Assembly: GCF_947492535.1 (NCBI RefSeq)
Contig: NZ_CANLNH010000004.1
Coordinates: 186,001-250,000, forward strand
Source of the DNA: an uncultured Dokdonia sp.
GTDB lineage: Bacteria; Bacteroidota; Bacteroidia; Flavobacteriales; Flavobacteriaceae
Reading direction: 5' to 3'
Length of the DNA: 64,000 bases
Positions 60,333-64,000 of this stretch are shown one piece after another. The stretch's first letter is position 1. Each line of letters opens with the position of its first letter. The notes beneath the pieces are model-generated. The model had not been told where the DNA came from. It saw only the letters and a list, made by a program, of their open reading frames with translations, and did no database searches. A program made the translations under genes and the position numbers.

Positions 60333-61079
60333 TTACTTTTTATTAACCTCTTTGATGTATTTTTCTAAGGCCATTGTCATAGACGGAGTCTGCGGGGTAG
60401 GCGCTTGAATATTAATTTTAAGACCTGCTTTTTCTGCAGCTTTTATCGTTGTATTTCCAAAAACAGCGATGCGAGTATTATTCTGCTTAAAATTAGGGAA
60501 ATTATGAAGTAGTGATTCTATGCCGCTAGGGCTAAAGAATACTAGGATATCATAAAATACATTTTCTAAATTTGATAAATCACTTACCACTGTTTTGTAG
60601 AAGGTAGATTTTTTCCAATTTACACCTAATTCATCTAGTGTTTGTGGGATAATGTCTTTAAGCTTATCTGAAGAGGGTAATAAAAACTTTTCATTTTTAT
60701 GCTTCTTGATAAGTGGTGTCATCTCTACAAAAGTACGCTTGCCAACATAAATTTTACGTTTACGATACACGACATATTTCTGTAGATAAAAAGCGACTGC
60801 TTCACTTTGACAAAAATACTTCATGCTGTCTGGCACTTTAAATCGCATCTCTTCTGCAATTCTAAAGAAATGATCTACAGCATTACGACTAGTTAAGATA
60901 ATAGCAGTGTAGTCATTTAGGTCTATTTTCTGTAATCGAACCTCTTTGCTAGATACTCCTTCCACATGTATAAATGGGATGAAATCTATCTTTACGCGTT
61001 GTCTTTGTTCTAATTCAAAGTACGGCGAGTTTTCAACCTTAGGTTTTGGTTGTGAGACTAAAATAGTTTTCACTTTCAT
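60333..61079 (-). CDS. hemD: Uroporphyrinogen-III synthase
   Basis: A 248-aa HemD-like enzyme that cyclises hydroxymethylbilane to uroporphyrinogen III in haem synthesis. Family features: an N-terminal VKTILVSQPKP strand, AIILTSRNAVDHFF (about 70-85), VFFSPSGIESLLHNFP (about 185-200) and an AVFGNTTIKAAEKAG helix. Sequence conservation in this family is low, but the fold pattern and Flavobacterial context (next to DUF4271) agree. Confidence 0.88.
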   Translation of the reverse strand: MKVKTILVSQPKPKVENSPYFELEQRQRVKIDFIPFIHVEGVSSKEVRLQKIDLNDYTAIILTSRNAVDHFFRIAEEMRFKVPDSMKYFCQSEAVAFYLQKYVVYRKRKIYVGKRTFVEMTPLIKKHKNEKFLLPSSDKLKDIIPQTLDELGVNWKKSTFYKTVVSDLSNLENVFYDILVFFSPSGIESLLHNFPNFKQNNTRIAVFGNTTIKAAEKAGLKINIQAPTPQTPSMTMALEKYIKEVNKK

Positions 61080-61108
61080 AGATACTCTTTTTATAAAACC
61101 CTATCTAT

Positions 61109-61759
61109 TTATGTAGCTATGTGATACAAAATATAGTAGGGTGCTATTTCGAGAGTGCAAAAATACAAAATAAAATAAGACGGAAGTGAAAGAATTTGAT
61201 CTTGATATTTACTTATTGTAATCGCTAATGAAATGAAGTATAAGCCAATAATAGACCATAAACTTATTTGTAAAAGTTGAACGGTAACAAAATCACTGTA
61301 AACAACAAAAAAGCAAAGTATTAATACAAGAATACTTAACATATTTTTAAAGTTTAGCTTCCTGTTTAAGTACAATTGCATGACTCCTTGAACATTTAAT
61401 AAATACCCAATAATTTTATCAATAAGTGTCTTTACTATCTCAAATAGGATGTAACCTATAAGTATTTTAAGATATAAATCAGGTAATAGTGTGTATTCTT
61501 TTCCTAGTGATATTGTATACCATAAAAATAGAAACAAGGAGAGTATTGTAATTTGATGTATAGATAATAGTATAGTAAAAGGGTGTAGTGATTTTTTGTC
61601 TTTTGCTCTTGTGACGTATTTATCTGATCCTAAAAAAGGAAGTAATCCTTGAAATTGTTGTGTATAGAAAAACTTACCTAATACAAGCACTAAAAAAGAT
61701 AGCACTAGAAGTAGGGTAATCCAGTCTTTATTAACGATTGTTTTTAAGGCAGTTTCCAA
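61109..61759 (-). CDS. DUF4271 membrane protein
   Basis: A 216-aa protein with five to six hydrophobic helices, recognisable as the DUF4271 protein that commonly precedes hemD in Bacteroidetes. Function unknown. The gap to hemD is 29 bp, so the two form an operon. Confidence 0.8.
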   Translation of the reverse strand: METALKTIVNKDWITLLLVLSFLVLVLGKFFYTQQFQGLLPFLGSDKYVTRAKDKKSLHPFTILLSIHQITILSLFLFLWYTISLGKEYTLLPDLYLKILIGYILFEIVKTLIDKIIGYLLNVQGVMQLYLNRKLNFKNMLSILVLILCFFVVYSDFVTVQLLQISLWSIIGLYFISLAITISKYQDQILSLPSYFILYFCTLEIAPYYILYHIAT

Positions 61760-61843
61760 TAGTATGATTTAAGATGCGTTAAAAATACCATAAAATACCT
61801 GTAAAAGCCACCAACTTCATATTTTCTACATCCAGAAAATAAG

Positions 61844-61851
61844 TACATTTG
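61844..61851 (+). promoter_or_regulatory. Putative -7 box of the dpm1-like gene
   Basis: TACATTTG at 61844-61851 fits TAnnTTTG, 16 bp before the ATG. The -33 element is weak. Confidence 0.45.
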
Positions 61852-61867
61852 CCGAAAGCAATAGTTC

Positions 61868-62596
61868 ATGGCAAACGCTTTAGTAGTTATACCTACTTAT
61901 AATGAAATTGAAAATATAGAACGACTTGTACGTAATATTTTTGCGTTACAGCGTGCTTTTGATATTCTTGTTGTAGATGACGGGTCGCCAGATGGTACTG
62001 CTCAAAAGATAAAAGAACTACAGTCAGATTATCAAGATCGCTTGTTTATTTTAGAAAGAGAAAAGAAGCTTGGCTTAGGAACGGCGTATATTGCAGGCTT
62101 TAAATGGGCGTTACATAAAGGGTATGAGTATATCTTTGAGATGGATGCCGATTTTTCGCATAACCCGAATGATCTTATACGGCTTTATAACGCTTGCGCG
62201 AAAAATCAAGCAGATATTGCTATAGGGTCGCGTTATGTGACAGGTGTTAATGTGGTAAATTGGCCTATGGGTAGAGTATTACTCTCGTGGGGTGCTTCAA
62301 AATATGTCCGTTTAATAACGGGTATGGACATACATGATACAACCGCTGGTTTTATTTGTTATAAAAAAGAAGTGCTTGAGACCATAAACCTAGACAAAAT
62401 TCGTTTTGTAGGATATGCTTTTCAAATAGAAATGAAATACAAAGCATACATTAAAAAATTTGCTATTGTAGAAATACCAGTTGTTTTTACAGATAGAACA
62501 AAAGGACAAAGTAAAATGAGTAAAGGAATTATTTCAGAAGCTGTTTTTGGAGTAATCCGATTACGATTAAACCATCTTTTTAAGGGGAAAAAATAA
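61868..62596 (+). CDS. Polyprenol-phosphate mannosyltransferase-like GT2 enzyme (Dpm1 type)
   Basis: A 242-aa family 2 glycosyltransferase without membrane helices. VVIPTYNEIENIERLV at the N-terminus, DDGSPDGT (about 39-46), the metal-binding DADFSHNP (about 93-100), then GSRYVTG, all typical of dolichol/polyprenol phosphomannose synthase. It would move a sugar from a nucleotide-sugar to undecaprenyl phosphate. Coupled to dihydroorotase with a 1-bp gap. A degenerate palindrome (62191-62205) encodes ACAKN. Confidence 0.9.
   Translation: MANALVVIPTYNEIENIERLVRNIFALQRAFDILVVDDGSPDGTAQKIKELQSDYQDRLFILEREKKLGLGTAYIAGFKWALHKGYEYIFEMDADFSHNPNDLIRLYNACAKNQADIAIGSRYVTGVNVVNWPMGRVLLSWGASKYVRLITGMDIHDTTAGFICYKKEVLETINLDKIRFVGYAFQIEMKYKAYIKKFAIVEIPVVFTDRTKGQSKMSKGIISEAVFGVIRLRLNHLFKGKK
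62191..62205. repeat. Doubtful degenerate palindrome copy in CDS
   Basis: CGCTTGCGCGAAAAA differs from the consensus at two to three positions, read as N-A-C-A-K-N. It may be a chance match or a decayed AFAKA copy. Confidence 0.35.
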
Positions 62597-62597
62597 A

Positions 62598-63938
62598 ATG
62601 GAAAAAATTTTAATAAAGGATGTGCATATAGTAAATGAAGGTACTATTATGCATGGGGATATCCTCGTACATCAAGGGGTTATTCAGGAGATAGGAGAAA
62701 GTATCAGTGCAAAATCTTCTGATGTGCATGTTTTTGATGCAGAAGGGAAATATTTATTGCCGGGTATTATAGATGATCAAGTACATTTTAGAGAACCAGG
62801 ACTTACACATAAAGCCGATATTAAAAGTGAGTCAAGAGCAGCTGTTGCAGGTGGAATTACTTCTTTTATGGAAATGCCTAATACAAACCCGCAAACGACT
62901 ACGATTGAAAAGTTAGAAGAAAAATTTGCCATTGCCAAGGAGCATTCTCATGCAAATTATTCTTTTATGTTTGGTGGAACCAATGATAATTTAGAAGAGA
63001 TTCTTAAGGTAGATAAGAAAAATGTTGCAGGGCTTAAATTATTTTTAGGAAGCTCTACGGGGAATATGCTTGTAGATAATGAAGAAATATTGGAAAAAAT
63101 ATTCTCTTCTACCAATTTGAGAATTTCTGTGCATTGTGAAGACGAGCAGACGATCAAAGATAATTTAGCGATTTACAAAGAGCGTTATGGAGATGATATT
63201 CCGATTCACTTACACCCTATTATCCGTAGTGAAGATGCCTGTTATATCTCTTCTTCAAGAGCGATTGAACTAGCAAAAAAGACAGGAGCCAATTTACATG
63301 TCTTCCATCTTTCTACGGCTAAGGAGACCCATCTTTTTGATAATACAATACCCTTGGAAGAAAAGAAAATCACTTCTGAAGTGTGTATACATCATTTATG
63401 GTTTTCAGATCAAGATTATGAAGATAAAGGAACTCATATTAAATGGAACCCTGCTGTAAAAACTGCTGCAGATAGAGAAGAACTTTTTAAAGCACTGCTA
63501 GATGATAGAATAGATGTAATCGCTACAGATCATGCGCCTCATACACTAGAAGAAAAAGATCAGGTATACACAAAAGCGCCTAGCGGAGGGCCATTAGTAC
63601 AGCATGCATTACCAGCGATGTTAGAATTTTATCATCAAGGACGTATCTCTCTGGAAAAAATTGTTCAGAAAATGTGTCATAATCCCGCTATTTTATTTCA
63701 AGTAGAAAAACGAGGATATATAAGAGAAGGATATAAGGCAGATTTGGTTCTTGTAGATTTGAATGCGCCTTGGACAGTGCAAAAAGAAAATATCTTATAT
63801 AAATGTGGATGGTCTCCTTTTGAAGGCACTACATTTAAATCACGTATCACGCATACCTTTGTAAATGGTAGATTGGCATACAAGAATTTTAAAGTATATG
63901 ATGATACATTTGGAGAGCGCTTAACTTTTGATAGATAA
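62598..63938 (+). CDS. pyrC: Dihydroorotase
   Basis: A 446-aa amidohydrolase (class I type) that closes carbamoyl-aspartate to dihydroorotate in pyrimidine synthesis. Metal-site residues: DDQVHFREPG (first His of the usual HxH replaced by Gln, a trait I associate with Bacteroidetes members), Lys in GLKLFLGSSTG, His in ISVHCEDE and VFHLSTAKE, and IATDHAPHT. Bacterial allantoinase is an alternative, but the gene pairs here support PyrC. It overlaps the next ATG by one base. Confidence 0.9.
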   Translation: MEKILIKDVHIVNEGTIMHGDILVHQGVIQEIGESISAKSSDVHVFDAEGKYLLPGIIDDQVHFREPGLTHKADIKSESRAAVAGGITSFMEMPNTNPQTTTIEKLEEKFAIAKEHSHANYSFMFGGTNDNLEEILKVDKKNVAGLKLFLGSSTGNMLVDNEEILEKIFSSTNLRISVHCEDEQTIKDNLAIYKERYGDDIPIHLHPIIRSEDACYISSSRAIELAKKTGANLHVFHLSTAKETHLFDNTIPLEEKKITSEVCIHHLWFSDQDYEDKGTHIKWNPAVKTAADREELFKALLDDRIDVIATDHAPHTLEEKDQVYTKAPSGGPLVQHALPAMLEFYHQGRISLEKIVQKMCHNPAILFQVEKRGYIREGYKADLVLVDLNAPWTVQKENILYKCGWSPFEGTTFKSRITHTFVNGRLAYKNFKVYDDTFGERLTFDR

Positions 63939-64000
63939 TGAAATCATTCATATACATACTTTTTATACTATTTGTTGTAAGCTGTCAAGATATTCCGGAT
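63938..64000 (+). CDS. Lipoprotein gene start, cut by the window (DUF4296-like by position)
   Basis: ATG overlaps the pyrC stop (TAATG). The 21 codons seen encode a lipoprotein signal peptide with lipobox VVSC (Cys16). In Flavobacteria the gene after dihydroorotase is often a DUF4296 lipoprotein, which is recollection and not visible from these 21 residues. Confidence 0.6.
   Translation, partial: MKSFIYILFILFVVSCQDIPD

Noticed and set aside
1-64000. CRISPR arrays, tRNA and rRNA genes
   Set aside because: No regularly spaced repeats with unique spacers and no cloverleaf or rRNA-like segments were noticed by eye. A tRNA scan would be needed to exclude them fully.

Overview
The window is a chromosomal segment of a low-GC member of the Bacteroidetes, almost certainly a marine member of the Flavobacteriaceae. 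Supporting signs are TAnnTTTG-type -7 promoter boxes, few Shine-Dalgarno sites, TonB receptors with a carboxypeptidase-like N-terminal domain, a secreted M36 peptidase with a type IX secretion sorting tail, DUF4271 and the Bacteroidetes arrangement of succinate dehydrogenase. The 14-bp palindrome GCTTTCGCGAAAGC occurs 12 times exactly and at least 4 more times in degenerate form. I associate this word with Dokdonia/Leeuwenhoekiella-like genomes, but that is recollection and not proof.

Layout. 0-5.5 kb: AraC-type regulators, a collagen-like lipoprotein, a CDF metal exporter and a serine hydrolase with TPRs. 5.7-9.7 kb: sdhCAB with a 23S-IVS/four-helix-bundle gene lodged between sdhA and sdhB. 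9.8-10.9 kb: a complete IS30-family element. 11.2-19.7 kb: two convergent operons, each with a class A beta-lactamase-fold protein. One also carries an ATP/ADP-translocase-like transporter fused to HEAT repeats. The other carries a signal-peptide-bearing dikinase with the domain order of glucan water dikinase. This four-gene set is the best candidate for an undescribed system. 19.7-35.6 kb: a stress/envelope island with PerM, AraC/response regulator/CHASE3 kinase, YtxH, holin-X-like, DUF2383, MscS, Dps, DUF1328, lipocalin, OmpA, DJ-1/PfpI, HPF and several proteins of about 50 aa. At least nine transcription units in it, on both strands, share one promoter architecture: a GTAAyAC-like box, exactly 19 bp, then a CATCTTTG-like box.

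35.7-42.3 kb: M28 peptidase, class Ia ribonucleotide reductase (nrdB, nrdA) behind an AT-rich region with DnaA-box-like words, then zinc-ribbon/CPBP membrane proteins. 42.4-50.9 kb: ChrA, a PiT-DUF47 phosphate transporter, a small MORN-like protein, and a TonB receptor with a beta-helix lipoprotein. Three upstream regions here carry 11-bp-period TTAATGT-like direct repeats resembling Pho boxes. 51-64 kb: housekeeping genes (dgt, M36 peptidase, dxs, tadA, cold-shock protein, aspS, hemD, DUF4271, polyprenol-phosphate mannosyltransferase, dihydroorotase) and the start of a lipoprotein.

No tRNA, rRNA or CRISPR array was seen. All functional statements are from reading the sequence and knowledge of the families. 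No search was run.
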